A stretch of 64,000 bases of DNA. It comes from Micromonospora sp. BL4. Lineage in GTDB: Bacteria; Actinomycetota; Actinomycetes; Mycobacteriales; Micromonosporaceae. The translations under genes were made by a program, and so were the position numbers. The notes beneath the pieces were generated by a model. The model was not told the DNA's origin. It made no database searches and saw only the letters and a program-made list of their open reading frames with translations. The stretch spans positions 1 through 64,000 of the forward strand of contig NZ_RCVJ01000156.1 in the NCBI RefSeq assembly GCF_003667505.1, in the 5' to 3' direction. Positions within the stretch are counted from its first letter, which is position 1; the number at the start of each line of letters is the position of its first letter. Positions 41,037-49,690 of the stretch are shown here, one piece after another.

Positions 41037-42959
41037 CTATGCCCGCCCGCCGGCCGCGGACAGCTCGTCCGGGTGCGGCGCCGGCAGCAGGTCGCCCAAC
41101 AGCTCGGTCAGCACGGCGACCCCGTCCGGGCTGAGCACCGACTCCGGATGGAACTGCACCCCGGCGAAGCGACGTCCGCGCAGGGCGTGCACGGCGCCGT
41201 CGTGCACGTCCCGGGCCAGCTCCACCGGCCCGTACGCGGTCTCCAGCCGGTCCGCTGCCGCGCGAGCGGTGAACGTGGAGTAGAAACCCACCCGGCGGGC
41301 TCGCCCGAACAGCGGCACCTCGCGTTGCAGACCCTGGTAGGGCAGCTCCCGACGGTGCAGCGGCAGCCCCAGCAGCCCGGCCAGCACCTGATGGCCGAGG
41401 CACACCGCGAGGGTCGGCCGGCCGCTCGCCAGCAGCCCGGTCAGCAGCCCCCGCAGCGCCACGATCTTCGGCTCGTCCGGGCTGCCCGGGTCGCCCGGTC
41501 CGGGCCCGGCCACCACCAGGTCGTAGGCGTCGACCGGGCCTTCGGCGTGCCACGGCCGCAGCGTGACCGCCAGACCCAACGCGCCCAGCTGGTGGGCCAG
41601 CATCCCGGTGAAGGTGTCCTCGGCGTCCACGATCAGCGCCCGGCGGCCGACCAGCCCGGGCAGCCCCGGCGCGTCCGGCGCGCGCTGATCCAGCCAGAAC
41701 CGCGCCAGCGGGGCGTTGCGCGCGGCCAGCGCGTCGCGTACCGCCGGGTCGTCGGCCAGGCGCGCGACCGGCCCGCTGCCGCCACCGGGCGCCGCCGGGC
41801 CGAGACCGAGCGCGGCCAGCACCCCGGCGGCCTTGGCGTGCGTCTCAGCCACCTCGCCGGCCGCCGTCGAGTGCCGGACCAGGGTGGCGCCCACCGGCAC
41901 CCGCAGCCGGCCGGTGGGGGAGATCTCGGCGGTACGGATCAGGATCGGCGCGTCCAGCGTCTGCCGACCGGCCTCGTCGTGACCGAGCAGGGCCAGCACA
42001 CCCGCGTAGTACCCCCGGCCGACACGCTCGTGCCGCGCGATCACCCGGCAGGCGTTCTCCATCGGGCTCCCCGTGACGGTCGGAGCGAACATGGTCTCCC
42101 GCAGCACCTCCCGCACGTCCCGGGTGCCCCGACCGGCAAGCAGGTACTCGGTGTGCGCCAGGTGCGACATCTCCTTGAGGTACGGGCCGATCACCTGGCC
42201 GCCGTGCTCCGCGACGGTGGCCATCATCTTCAGCTCCTCGTCGAGCACCATGTACAGCTCCTCGACCTCCTTGGGGTCGGCGAGGAAGCGCAGCAGCGCC
42301 TCCCGGTCCGGCGTGCCCGCGACGGGCCGGAAGGTGCCGCTGATCGGGTTCATCATCACGAGCCCGTCGTCGACGCTGACGTGCCGCTCCGGGCTGGCAC
42401 CGACCAGGGTCCGGGTGCCGGTGTGCACCACGAACGTCCAGTACGCGCCGCGCTCGGCGACCAGCAGCCGACGCAGCGCCGCCAGGGCGGCCACCAGCGG
42501 CGGACCCTGCACGGTGGCGTTCAGGGTGCGGTGGATGACGAAGTTGGCGCCCTCGCCGCGCCCGATCTCCTCCGCCAGCACCCGCTGCACCGTCCGCGCG
42601 TACTCCTCGTCGGTGACGTCGAACGCGGCGTCGACGGCGCGTACCGGCTCGTCGGGCAGGGCGGCCAGCGCGTCGGCCAGGGCGATCCGGTGCTGCTCGC
42701 GGACCTGGAGGCACTCCAGCGGGGCGCCGTCGTCGACGCAGGCGAAGCCGCGCTCGGTGATCTGCCGGTACGGCACGACGGCCAGCGTCCGCGCCCCCGG
42801 CGGACCCGGCGGCAGCGGGATGTCCGCCAGCCGGTCCACGGCGTCCATCGGGCCGGTGAACAGCTCCAGATCGTCGGCGCCGTCGCGGCGCAGCAGCGCG
42901 AAGGGACCGGGGTCGACGCCGCGGGCGACGGCGGCGAGCAGGTCGGTCAGGTGGGTCAT
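41037..42959 (-). CDS. trpEG: Fused anthranilate synthase (TrpE-TrpG / PhzE-like)
   Basis: This 640-residue protein fuses a chorismate-binding domain (about 130-395; GANFVIHRTLNA, ASPERHVSVDDG, PISGTFRPVAG, TVTGSPMENACRVI) to a class-I glutamine amidotransferase (about 430-625; nucleophile Cys in LAVCLGHQVLAG near 518, His and Glu in QFHPESVLSPDG near 604). It makes anthranilate, or aminodeoxyisochorismate if PhzE-like, from chorismate and glutamine. I chose the ATG at 42959; a GTG at 43001 is possible. A Trp-rich leader peptide and mutually exclusive hairpins upstream indicate tryptophan attenuation, favouring a tryptophan-pathway or anthranilate-supplying role. Confidence 0.92.
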   Translation of the reverse strand: MTHLTDLLAAVARGVDPGPFALLRRDGADDLELFTGPMDAVDRLADIPLPPGPPGARTLAVVPYRQITERGFACVDDGAPLECLQVREQHRIALADALAALPDEPVRAVDAAFDVTDEEYARTVQRVLAEEIGRGEGANFVIHRTLNATVQGPPLVAALAALRRLLVAERGAYWTFVVHTGTRTLVGASPERHVSVDDGLVMMNPISGTFRPVAGTPDREALLRFLADPKEVEELYMVLDEELKMMATVAEHGGQVIGPYLKEMSHLAHTEYLLAGRGTRDVREVLRETMFAPTVTGSPMENACRVIARHERVGRGYYAGVLALLGHDEAGRQTLDAPILIRTAEISPTGRLRVPVGATLVRHSTAAGEVAETHAKAAGVLAALGLGPAAPGGGSGPVARLADDPAVRDALAARNAPLARFWLDQRAPDAPGLPGLVGRRALIVDAEDTFTGMLAHQLGALGLAVTLRPWHAEGPVDAYDLVVAGPGPGDPGSPDEPKIVALRGLLTGLLASGRPTLAVCLGHQVLAGLLGLPLHRRELPYQGLQREVPLFGRARRVGFYSTFTARAAADRLETAYGPVELARDVHDGAVHALRGRRFAGVQFHPESVLSPDGVAVLTELLGDLLPAPHPDELSAAGGRA

Positions 42960-43018
42960 CGGATTCTCCGTCGGGCCGGGCGCCGCCGGTGGGGCGGCCA
43001 TCGGAGCCGGGAGATCCG

Positions 43019-43040
43019 GCGGCCGCCTCGAGGCGGCCGC
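43019..43040 (-). terminator. Attenuator hairpin of the trp leader
   Basis: GCGGCCGCCTC with its perfect complement makes a 22-bp palindrome between the leader ORF and trpEG. Part of its upstream arm (GGCCGCC) can pair instead with GGCGGCC in the leader, giving the expected antiterminator. Confidence 0.75.
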
Positions 43041-43050
43041 GTGGATGGAG

Positions 43051-43110
43051 CTACGCGCGGTGGATGGCCGCCGGGTTGGCGGGCCACCAGCAGGTCAGGT
43101 GCGCGAGCAT
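43051..43110 (-). CDS. trpL: trp leader peptide
   Basis: This 19-codon open frame on the minus strand encodes MLAHLTCWWPANPAAIHRA and stops 91 bp before trpEG. It has tandem Trp codons. The TGGTGG codons lie in the 5' arm of a hairpin (TGGTGGCCCGCC pairing with GGCGGCCATCCACC) that competes with the attenuator. The tandem-Trp, short-leader architecture is that of actinobacterial trp leader peptides. Ribosome stalling at the Trp codons when charged tRNA is scarce would favour read-through. The leader was too short for routine gene calling. Confidence 0.85.
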   Translation of the reverse strand: MLAHLTCWWPANPAAIHRA

Positions 43111-43206
43111 GCGACCCACCCTACGCGCCCGACGGCCGGCCGGGTAGCCGATCGGGCGTACGGGTGCGCCCGGCCCGACCAGCGTTCCGGCACGCCCGGT
43201 ACCGGG

Positions 43207-43212
43207 TAACTT
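43207..43212 (+). promoter_or_regulatory. -10 box (TAACTT) for a leaderless transcript
   Basis: This TANNNT hexamer lies 8 nt before the ATG at 43221, with no Shine-Dalgarno sequence between. Confidence 0.4.
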
Positions 43213-43220
43213 GACCGGCG

Positions 43221-44633
43221 ATGAACATTCTCGCGCTCGATCTGGGCACCTCCTCGGTACGTGGGCTGGTGCTGGACGAGGACACCCAACCGCTGCCCGG
43301 CGCCCTGGCCCGGCGGAAGGTCAACCTCGCCCTTGGCGACGACGGCACCGGCACCCTCTCCGGTCCCGTCTACCTCGCGTGCCTGATCGAGTGCCTGGAC
43401 GAGCTGGCCGAGGGCGGCCACCTGCGCGACGTCGAGCTGGTGGCCGTCTCCGCGCAGTGGCACTCGGTGGTCCCGCTGGACCGTGACGGCACCCCGTTGG
43501 GCCCGGTGATCACCTGGCTGGACACCCGGCCGGCGCCGCTCGACGGGGCGTCCGGGCCGGCCGACCCGGACGACTTCCACCAACGCACCGGCTGCTGGTG
43601 GCACCGCTCCTACTGGTCGATACGGCTGCCCTGGCTGCGCGAGATGTCCGGCACCCCGATCAACCGGTTCGTCGGCCTGCCCGAGTACGTGCTGGGCGAG
43701 CTGCTCGAGGCCGCGCCGATGTCGGTCTCCCAGGCCTCCGGCACCGGCCTGCTCGATCTGGGCAGCCTGCGCTGGGACGAGGAGGCGCTGGCGCTGGCCG
43801 GTACGCGACCGTCGGAGCTGCCGCCCCTGGGCGAGCTGGAATGGCACGGCCGGCTACGGCCCGACCGCGCCCGCCGCTGGCCGCAGCTGGCCGAGGCTCG
43901 GTGGTCGCCGCCGGTGGGCGACGGCGCGGCCTCGAACGTCGGCTCGGGCTGCGTCGATCCGAGCCGCGCCGCGGTCACCGTCGGCACCTCCGCCGCCGTA
44001 CGCCTCATGCAGCGCGTCCCGGCCGGCGGGCCGCTGCCCCGGCTGCCCGAACGGTTGTGGCGTTACCGGGTCGACCACGACCACGTGGTGACCGGTGCGG
44101 CGTACTCCAGCGGCGGCAGCCTCTTCGCCTGGGCCGACCGGGAGCTGCGGCTGCCCCGGGGCGCCGAGCTGGACGCGGCCCTGGCGCTGGTGCCGGCGGG
44201 CGGTGGGCGACCGGCGGACCCCCGCTTCGGGGGTGACCGGGCGCCGGGGCTGGCCCCGGCGGGCACCGGCGAGGTACGCGGGCTCAGCTTCGGCACCACC
44301 GCCGTGGACATCCTGGCCGGGCTGATGCAGGGGCTCTGTGAGCTGGTCGCCGAGGACCTGACGGTGCTGGAGTCCACCGTCGACAAACCGGTCGAGGTGG
44401 TGCTGGGCGGCGGCGCGGTGGCCGCCTCGGTGTGGTGGCGGCAGGCGTTCGCGTCCGCGCTCGCGCCGCGACCGGTGTCGCACCAACGCAACCCGGAGAT
44501 CGGCGCCACCGGCGCCGCACTGGTGGCGTTGGGCCGTTTCGGTGACGCGGTCGAGCTCGCCGACATCGGCCGGACGGACGAGCTGGTCTTGCCGACCACG
44601 ACAGGACGTTCCCACCCGCAGTATCCTTCGTGA
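43221..44633 (+). CDS. FGGY-family carbohydrate kinase (gluconokinase-like)
   Basis: This 470-residue sugar kinase has MNILALDLGTSSVRGLVLD as the first phosphate loop and VSAQWHSVVPLDRDGTPLGP with TWLDTR as the substrate region. VTVGTSAAVRLM and VVLGGGAVAASVWWRQAFA supply the second nucleotide-binding region. The gluconate/xylulose branch seems likely; the exact sugar is not resolved. It is divergent from the trpEG leader. A TAACTT box 8 nt before the ATG suggests a leaderless transcript. Confidence 0.88.
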   Translation: MNILALDLGTSSVRGLVLDEDTQPLPGALARRKVNLALGDDGTGTLSGPVYLACLIECLDELAEGGHLRDVELVAVSAQWHSVVPLDRDGTPLGPVITWLDTRPAPLDGASGPADPDDFHQRTGCWWHRSYWSIRLPWLREMSGTPINRFVGLPEYVLGELLEAAPMSVSQASGTGLLDLGSLRWDEEALALAGTRPSELPPLGELEWHGRLRPDRARRWPQLAEARWSPPVGDGAASNVGSGCVDPSRAAVTVGTSAAVRLMQRVPAGGPLPRLPERLWRYRVDHDHVVTGAAYSSGGSLFAWADRELRLPRGAELDAALALVPAGGGRPADPRFGGDRAPGLAPAGTGEVRGLSFGTTAVDILAGLMQGLCELVAEDLTVLESTVDKPVEVVLGGGAVAASVWWRQAFASALAPRPVSHQRNPEIGATGAALVALGRFGDAVELADIGRTDELVLPTTTGRSHPQYPS

Positions 44634-44732
44634 ACTTCCTCCCCGTCCGGGCCGTTGACAGCGCTCCCGAGCCTGGTTGGATGGACTGCGCTCCCCGGAC
44701 CGCGGTGGACGCGGCAGGACGGAGGAGGCAGG

Positions 44733-47273
44733 GTGGCGGTAGGTCCCGACCCGGTGAACGGCGCGGTGTCGAACCATCGCCGGAGTCGCTTCGATGTCCG
44801 GGTCGTTCCGCACCGGCGACGCTCGCCGTTCCGGCTGCGGGACTGGCGGATGAGCACCAAGCTGGCCACCGTGCTGGTGGTGCCGTCGGTGGCGTTCCTG
44901 GTGCTCGCCGGCGTGCAGACCAGCGCGCTGGTGGGGCGGACGACGGCGCTGAACGACTTCGCGCGGCAGGTCGGCATCGGTCGGCAGATCACCGCGGCCG
45001 TGCACCAGCTTCAGCAGGAGCGGGACCGCTCGGCGGGGGAGCTGGGCGAGCTGCGCAGGGGCGGGGACCGGGAGATCGCGTCCACCGCCCTGAAGCCGTT
45101 GCAGGCGGCCACCGATCGGGCCATCGTGGACCTGCGACGGGCGGCCGAGCCACTGGCCGACGCCGACGCGTCCTGGCGGGTCGCCTTCTCGGAGGTGCTG
45201 GAGGCGTACGACCAGGTGGTCGACATCCGGCCGTCGATTCCGCCCGCGGTGCTCAGCAGCGACACCATCCTGAGCAACTACCACCGAGCCGTCGACACGC
45301 TGCTCGACCTGCTCGCCGAGCCGACGCCGGGCCAGGAGCGGCCGGCGTTGAGCGACGCTGTCCTGCGCTACGTCCAGATCGCCCGGGTCAAGGAACTCTC
45401 CTCGCGGGTCCGGGGCCAGCTCTACGCCGCCGCCCGCGCCGGTCGGTACGGCACAGAGGACCGGGTGCTCCTCACCGACCTGCGGGCCCAGCAGTTGACC
45501 GCGCTGGGCGCGTTCCGGGTGGCCGCCACCACCGACCAGATCCGCCGGTACGACGAGACCTCGGTGGACCCGGTGTTCCTGGTCGCCACCCAACTGGAGG
45601 AGCGCAGCCTGCCCGTCGGCGACGCGACGCCCGAGGTGCTGCCCTCGGAGCAGTGGTGGGCGGCCAGCCAGCAGCGCCAGGAGCTGCTGCGCCAGGTTGA
45701 GGCGGGGGTGCTCGACGACGCTGTCCGGCAGGCCGACGGCGCCAGCAGCGGCCAGTTGAGGACCACCCTGCTGGTGGCCGGTGGGGTCGTCGCCGTGCTG
45801 CTGGTCGCCCTGCTGATCTCGCTGCTCGTCGGTCGTTCGGTCGCCCGGTCGATGCGGTTGCTGCGTAGCCAGGCGTTGCGAATCGCGCAGGTCGAGCTGC
45901 CGGACGCGCTGGACCGGCTGCGGACCGTCACCGGCGGGGTGCCGGGCATCGAGGTCGCGCCGGCGGTGGTCCGTTCGCTCGACGAGATCGGTGAGCTGGC
46001 GGAGGCGTTCGTCGCGGTGCACCGTAGCGCGGTCACCGTGGCCGTCGAGCAGGCGACGATGCGGCGCAACGTCAACGCGATGTTCGTCAACCTGGCCCGG
46101 CGCAGCCAGGTGCTCGTGGAGCGCCAGCTGGAGCTGTTGGACGACCTGGAGCGCGAGGAGAGCGACCCGGATCAGCTGGAGAACCTGTTCAAGCTCGATC
46201 ATCTGGCCGCCCGGATGCGCCGTAACGACGAGAGTCTGCTGGTGCTCGCCGGCACCGAGTCGACCCGCCGGTGGAACCGGCCGGTCGGCCTCGGCCCGGT
46301 GCTGCTGGCGGCCGCGGCCGAGATCGAGCAGTACCAGCGGGTCCGCATCGAGTCGGTGGGCGACGTGCACGTGGTGGGGCATGCCGTCGGTGAGCTGGTG
46401 CACATGCTGGCCGAGCTGTTGGAGAACGCCACCGCCTTCTCCCGCCCGGACACCGTCGTGTCGGTGACCGCCCGGATCGAGGCCGCGGGCGCGCTGATCG
46501 AGATCACGGACCGTGGCCTGGGCATGAGCCCGGCGGCGCTGTCCGAGGCGAACGGGGTGCTGGCCAGCCCGCCGGCTGCGGACGTCGCGACGGTCGAGCG
46601 GATGGGCCTGTTCGTGGTCAGCCACCTGGCGGCCCGGCTCGGCGTGCGGGTGCGGTTGGAGGGCGGCGACAACGGCCTGGTCGCCCGGCTGGCGCTGCCC
46701 GCGGCGTTGCTGGCTCCGGCCGGCGCGGTGGAGCTGAATCCGCCGGCCTCGGCCCGGATGCTGGCGGCGGGCGCCGCGCGGGGCGTCGGTGTGCAGCGGA
46801 TGTCCGGTGCCGCCCGGTCCGCGGGCTCGTCCGAGCCGGCCGTCGCGCCGCTGGACCTGCCGGTTGCGGGCCGCCCGCCCACGACCACCGTGCCGCGTCA
46901 GGCCCGCCCGGTGCCGGTCCGGGCCGAGGACGTGCTCGCCCCGGCGCCGTCGGGCGTCGGCGGCGGTTGGTGGTCGCGGGAGGGTCCGGCCGGACCGGCG
47001 GTGCCGGGGCCGGTCGTGCCGCCGGCCACCCCGGTGACGGCCGGCACGAACGAGCGGGGCCTGCCGATGCGGGTGCCGATGGCGCAGCTCTCCGCGGTCA
47101 CGCGTTCGGCCCAACCGGGGTCGGCGCCCGCGCGTGACGACCTGGACCCGGAGGCGGTCGGTGGCATGCTTTCCCGGCTCTACAACGGGGTACGGCGTGC
47201 TGAGGCCGAGGACACCACCGAGATACCCGTGCCACCGTCCGGGGGGCACGATGAAGGGGGACGACGACAGTGA
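44733..47273 (+). CDS. cvnA: Conservon histidine-kinase-like protein (CvnA family)
   Basis: This 846-residue membrane sensor has a basic N-terminus, a first helix at about 46-64 (VLVVPSVAFLVLAG) and an extracytoplasmic nitrate/nitrite-sensing-like helical domain to about 335. A second helix lies at 344-367, followed by a HAMP-like linker, FVNLARRSQVLVERQLELLD, and KLDHLAARMRRN near 488. A GHKL ATPase follows, with ELLENATAFSRPD near 561 and DRGLGMSPAAL. The C-terminal 150 residues are Pro-rich and disordered. The GTG at 44733 follows GGAGGAGG. CvnB overlaps its stop. In Streptomyces, CvnA forms a membrane G-protein-like complex with CvnB, CvnC and CvnD. Confidence 0.92.
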   Translation: MAVGPDPVNGAVSNHRRSRFDVRVVPHRRRSPFRLRDWRMSTKLATVLVVPSVAFLVLAGVQTSALVGRTTALNDFARQVGIGRQITAAVHQLQQERDRSAGELGELRRGGDREIASTALKPLQAATDRAIVDLRRAAEPLADADASWRVAFSEVLEAYDQVVDIRPSIPPAVLSSDTILSNYHRAVDTLLDLLAEPTPGQERPALSDAVLRYVQIARVKELSSRVRGQLYAAARAGRYGTEDRVLLTDLRAQQLTALGAFRVAATTDQIRRYDETSVDPVFLVATQLEERSLPVGDATPEVLPSEQWWAASQQRQELLRQVEAGVLDDAVRQADGASSGQLRTTLLVAGGVVAVLLVALLISLLVGRSVARSMRLLRSQALRIAQVELPDALDRLRTVTGGVPGIEVAPAVVRSLDEIGELAEAFVAVHRSAVTVAVEQATMRRNVNAMFVNLARRSQVLVERQLELLDDLEREESDPDQLENLFKLDHLAARMRRNDESLLVLAGTESTRRWNRPVGLGPVLLAAAAEIEQYQRVRIESVGDVHVVGHAVGELVHMLAELLENATAFSRPDTVVSVTARIEAAGALIEITDRGLGMSPAALSEANGVLASPPAADVATVERMGLFVVSHLAARLGVRVRLEGGDNGLVARLALPAALLAPAGAVELNPPASARMLAAGAARGVGVQRMSGAARSAGSSEPAVAPLDLPVAGRPPTTTVPRQARPVPVRAEDVLAPAPSGVGGGWWSREGPAGPAVPGPVVPPATPVTAGTNERGLPMRVPMAQLSAVTRSAQPGSAPARDDLDPEAVGGMLSRLYNGVRRAEAEDTTEIPVPPSGGHDEGGRRQ

Positions 47274-47692
47274 CGACGTTGAGCCAGGAGGCACGGGACC
47301 TGAGCTGGCTGGTGAGCGCGTTCGCGGAGCGGGTGCCGGGTGTGGCGCACGCGGTGGTGGTCTCGTCCGACGGGCTGCTGGTGGCGATCTCCGACAACCT
47401 GCCCCGCGACCACGCGGACAAGCTCGCCGCGGTGACCTCCGGGCTGATGAGCATCACCGCCGGCGCGGCCCAGATGTTCGACGGTGACGTCGTCAAGCAG
47501 ACGGTGGTCGAGATGGGCCGGGGCTACTTCCTGGTGATGCAGGTGCGGGACGGGTCGATCCTGGCCACGTTGGCCGCCGGGGACGCGGACATCGGCGTGG
47601 TGGGCTACGAGATGGCTCGGTTGGCGAAGCAGGCGGGGGAGATGCTCACTCCGGCGCTGCGGGCGGAGTTGCAGCAGGCGTTGCCCCGCTGA
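47270..47692 (+). CDS. cvnB: Roadblock/LC7 protein (CvnB family)
   Basis: This 140-residue roadblock-fold protein begins LSQEARDLSWLVSAFAERVP and continues GVAHAVVVSSDGLLVAISDN and AAGDADIGVVGYEMARL. The GTG overlaps the cvnA stop as GTGA. The expected next genes, cvnC (DUF742) and cvnD (small GTPase), are absent: after 77 bp a GH1 gene lies on the opposite strand. The conservon is therefore partial, or the missing partners are encoded elsewhere. Confidence 0.93.
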   Translation: MTTLSQEARDLSWLVSAFAERVPGVAHAVVVSSDGLLVAISDNLPRDHADKLAAVTSGLMSITAGAAQMFDGDVVKQTVVEMGRGYFLVMQVRDGSILATLAAGDADIGVVGYEMARLAKQAGEMLTPALRAELQQALPR

Positions 47693-47723
47693 CCGGGCCG
47701 GCCGTGCCCCGGACGGTCAGCGG
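47686..47723. terminator. Hairpin overlapping the cvnB stop
   Basis: CCGCTGACCG (47686-47695, including the TGA) pairs with CGGTCAGCGG (47714-47723) across an 18-nt GC-rich loop. It lies between convergent genes. Confidence 0.55.
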
Positions 47724-47769
47724 CTCGTCGGAGCCGCGCGCCGGGGCCCGGCTGTCCGGGCGGGCGGTT

Positions 47770-49113
47770 TCAGAAGCCGCCGTCGGCGATGACCGCGCGG
47801 TACCAGTGTGCGCTGCTCTTGAGCACCCGGCGCTGGGTCGGATAGTCCACGTAGACCAGTCCCCACCGCTGGTCGTACCCCTCGGCCCATTCGAAGTTGT
47901 CCAGCAGTGACCAGACGTGGAAGCTCTCCAGCGGCACCCCGGCGGCGATGGCCCGGTGCGCGGCGGCCAGGTGGTCGCGCAGGAAGCTGATCCGGCCGGC
48001 GTCGTCGACGCTGCCGTCCGTGGCGAGGGCGTCCGGCGTGGGTAGGCCGTTCTCGGTGACGGTGAGCGGGATCGGGCCGTACTCGCGGGTGACCCGGGTC
48101 AGGATGTCGTACATCCCGTCGGGGTAGATCTGCTGCCACTCGGCCTCAGAGGTCGGCCAGCGGCGTTCGGTGCCGCCGTCGGCGGTGACGTAGATCGGCG
48201 TGTAGTACTGGACGGCGAGCAGGTCGACCGGCGAGGAGATGACGGCCAGGTCGCCGTCGCGGATGCCGCGGGCCATCCGGCTCTGCGGGCCCAGGTCGGC
48301 CAGTACGTCCTGCGGGTAGCTGCCCTTGAGCAGTGAGTCGAGGTAGAGGCGGTTCTCGTAGCCGTCGTAGAGCCGGGTCGCCGCGGCGGCCTGCGGGGAA
48401 TCGTCGGCGGGGTAGCAGGGGTGCAGGTTGAGGGCGGGGCCGATCCGGCCGGTGCCGCCCGCGGCGCGCAGCGCGCGGACCGCGAGCCCGTGGGCGAGTT
48501 GCAGGTGGTGGGCGACGAGGTAGGCCGCGTCCGGGTCCTGGCGTCCGGGGGCGTGGTGGCCGCCGAGGTAGCCGTTCTGCACGACGGTCTTGGGCTCGTT
48601 GATGGTCAGCCAGGCCGGGACGCGGTCGCCGAGGGCGCGGAAGACCGCGTCGGCGTAGTCGGCGAAGCGGTGGGCGGTGTCGCGGGACTCCCAGCCGTCG
48701 GCGTCCTGCAGGGCCTGCGGCAAGTCCCAGTGGAACAGGGTGGCCATGGGGGCGATGCCGCGTTCGTGCAGGCCGTCCAGGAGCCGGCGGTAGAAGTCGA
48801 GCCCGCGCTGGTTGGGCTTGCCGCTGCCGTCGGGTTGGATCCGTGGCCAGGAGATGGAGAAGCGGTAGCTGCGCAGCCCGAGGTCGCGCATGAGGTCGAG
48901 GTCCTCGACGTACCGGTGGTAGTGGTCGGCGGCGACGTCGCCGGTGTCGCCGTTGCGGGTGCGCCCGGGGGTGCGGCTGAACGTGTCCCAGACCGACTCG
49001 CCGCGGCCGTCCTCCTTGGCGGCGCCCTCGATCTGGTACGCGGAGGTGGCCGCGCCCCAACCGAAGTCGCGGGGGAAGCGCAGCGGGCCGGCGGGCCCGG
49101 TAGGTATCGACAT
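47770..49113 (-). CDS. GH1 beta-glucosidase (CebR/CelR-type control)
   Basis: This 447-residue cytoplasmic GH1 enzyme opens FPRDFGWGAATSAYQIEGAA. The acid/base Glu is in LTINEPK near 174 and the nucleophile is in VTENGLPTP near 354. It would hydrolyse imported cellobiose to glucose. AGGAG precedes the ATG at 49113. A CGGGAGCGCTCCCA operator 38 bp upstream ties it to a CebR/CelR-type cellulose regulon together with the divergent GH48 cellulase. The cebR gene itself and the cellobiose importer are not in the window. Confidence 0.93.
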   Translation of the reverse strand: MSIPTGPAGPLRFPRDFGWGAATSAYQIEGAAKEDGRGESVWDTFSRTPGRTRNGDTGDVAADHYHRYVEDLDLMRDLGLRSYRFSISWPRIQPDGSGKPNQRGLDFYRRLLDGLHERGIAPMATLFHWDLPQALQDADGWESRDTAHRFADYADAVFRALGDRVPAWLTINEPKTVVQNGYLGGHHAPGRQDPDAAYLVAHHLQLAHGLAVRALRAAGGTGRIGPALNLHPCYPADDSPQAAAATRLYDGYENRLYLDSLLKGSYPQDVLADLGPQSRMARGIRDGDLAVISSPVDLLAVQYYTPIYVTADGGTERRWPTSEAEWQQIYPDGMYDILTRVTREYGPIPLTVTENGLPTPDALATDGSVDDAGRISFLRDHLAAAHRAIAAGVPLESFHVWSLLDNFEWAEGYDQRWGLVYVDYPTQRRVLKSSAHWYRAVIADGGF

Positions 49114-49150
49114 GGATTCTCCTCGTGGATACAGGGCAACCGCCGAAATT

Positions 49151-49164
49151 CGGGAGCGCTCCCA
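49151..49164. promoter_or_regulatory. CebR/CelR-type operator upstream of the GH1 gene
   Basis: CGGGAGCGCTCCCA matches the known TGGGAGCGCTCCCA box at 13 of 14 positions. It lies 38 bp upstream of the GH1 start. Confidence 0.85.
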
Positions 49165-49254
49165 GGATAGGGCAGGGGCGGCCGCCCCGGTGAGCCGGCC
49201 GTCGTGCCGGCCGGCTGTGGCGGGTTGCGGCGGTGGGGGCCCCGGACAGCGAAC

Positions 49255-49300
49255 GAGGCCGACCGGGCGGCGCGCAGCGCCTGTCCCGTCGGCCTCTTTT
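49255..49300 (+). terminator. Rho-independent terminator with T-run, orphan
   Basis: GAGGCCGAC (49255-49263) pairs with GTCGGCCTC (49288-49296) and is followed by TTTT. It faces right, but no rightward gene lies within 1.5 kb upstream, so it may end a small RNA. Confidence 0.6.
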
Positions 49301-49323
49301 CCCATCGTGAACGGGGGTTTAGT

Positions 49324-49356
49324 GTGGGGACGGGGGAGGGCAACCCCCGTCCCCAC
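49324..49356. other. Strong 13-bp hairpin in the cellulase control region
   Basis: GTGGGGACGGGGG pairs perfectly with CCCCCGTCCCCAC across a 7-nt loop. It has no T-run. It may be a terminator, an RNA element, or a transcription-interference barrier between divergent genes. Confidence 0.5.
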
Positions 49357-49565
49357 CGTAACTGCACACACACGGGCGGATTGGGTCCTGCCGTGCGTGT
49401 CGCGCGGGAGCCGGGCCACGCGAGTGGCTCTGGTTCCACCTCCCTCCATGTGGCGGGATGATGGCTGACGGCGGCGTCCGGGCTGGCCCGTCGTCAGCCC
49501 TCGGGCTGGTTCCCCGGGCCCGTCAGAGGCGGTCCCGGTGATCTTCTAGTTGGAACCATCATCGA

Positions 49566-49579
49566 TGGAAGCGCTCCCA
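49566..49579. promoter_or_regulatory. CebR/CelR-type operator with extended palindrome
   Basis: TGGAAGCGCTCCCA matches the box at 13 of 14 positions. It is the centre of a longer dyad, CATCATCGATGG with its complement, spanning 49557-49588. Confidence 0.85.
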
Positions 49580-49676
49580 TCGATGATGCTGCGACTGTAA
49601 CGCCCGTCACGGCTTTGTGAAAGCCCCAAAACGAGATCGAAACACGGCGTCGACGCGACCTGCCGTGCGCTTGTTG

Positions 49677-49690
49677 TGGGAGCGCTTCCA
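49677..49690. promoter_or_regulatory. CebR/CelR-type operator proximal to the GH48 gene
   Basis: TGGGAGCGCTTCCA matches the box at 13 of 14 positions, 260 bp before the GH48 start. A possible -35 TTGTTG lies directly before it, so the operator would sit within the promoter. Confidence 0.85.

Noticed and set aside
43854..47294. An 1146-codon minus-strand open frame opposite the FGGY kinase and cvnA
   Set aside because: Shadow of real genes on the plus strand; no domain or start signal.
49204..49461. Small open frames in the cellulase control region
   Set aside because: They overlap the terminator and hairpin, lack ribosome-binding sites and have no recognisable sequence.
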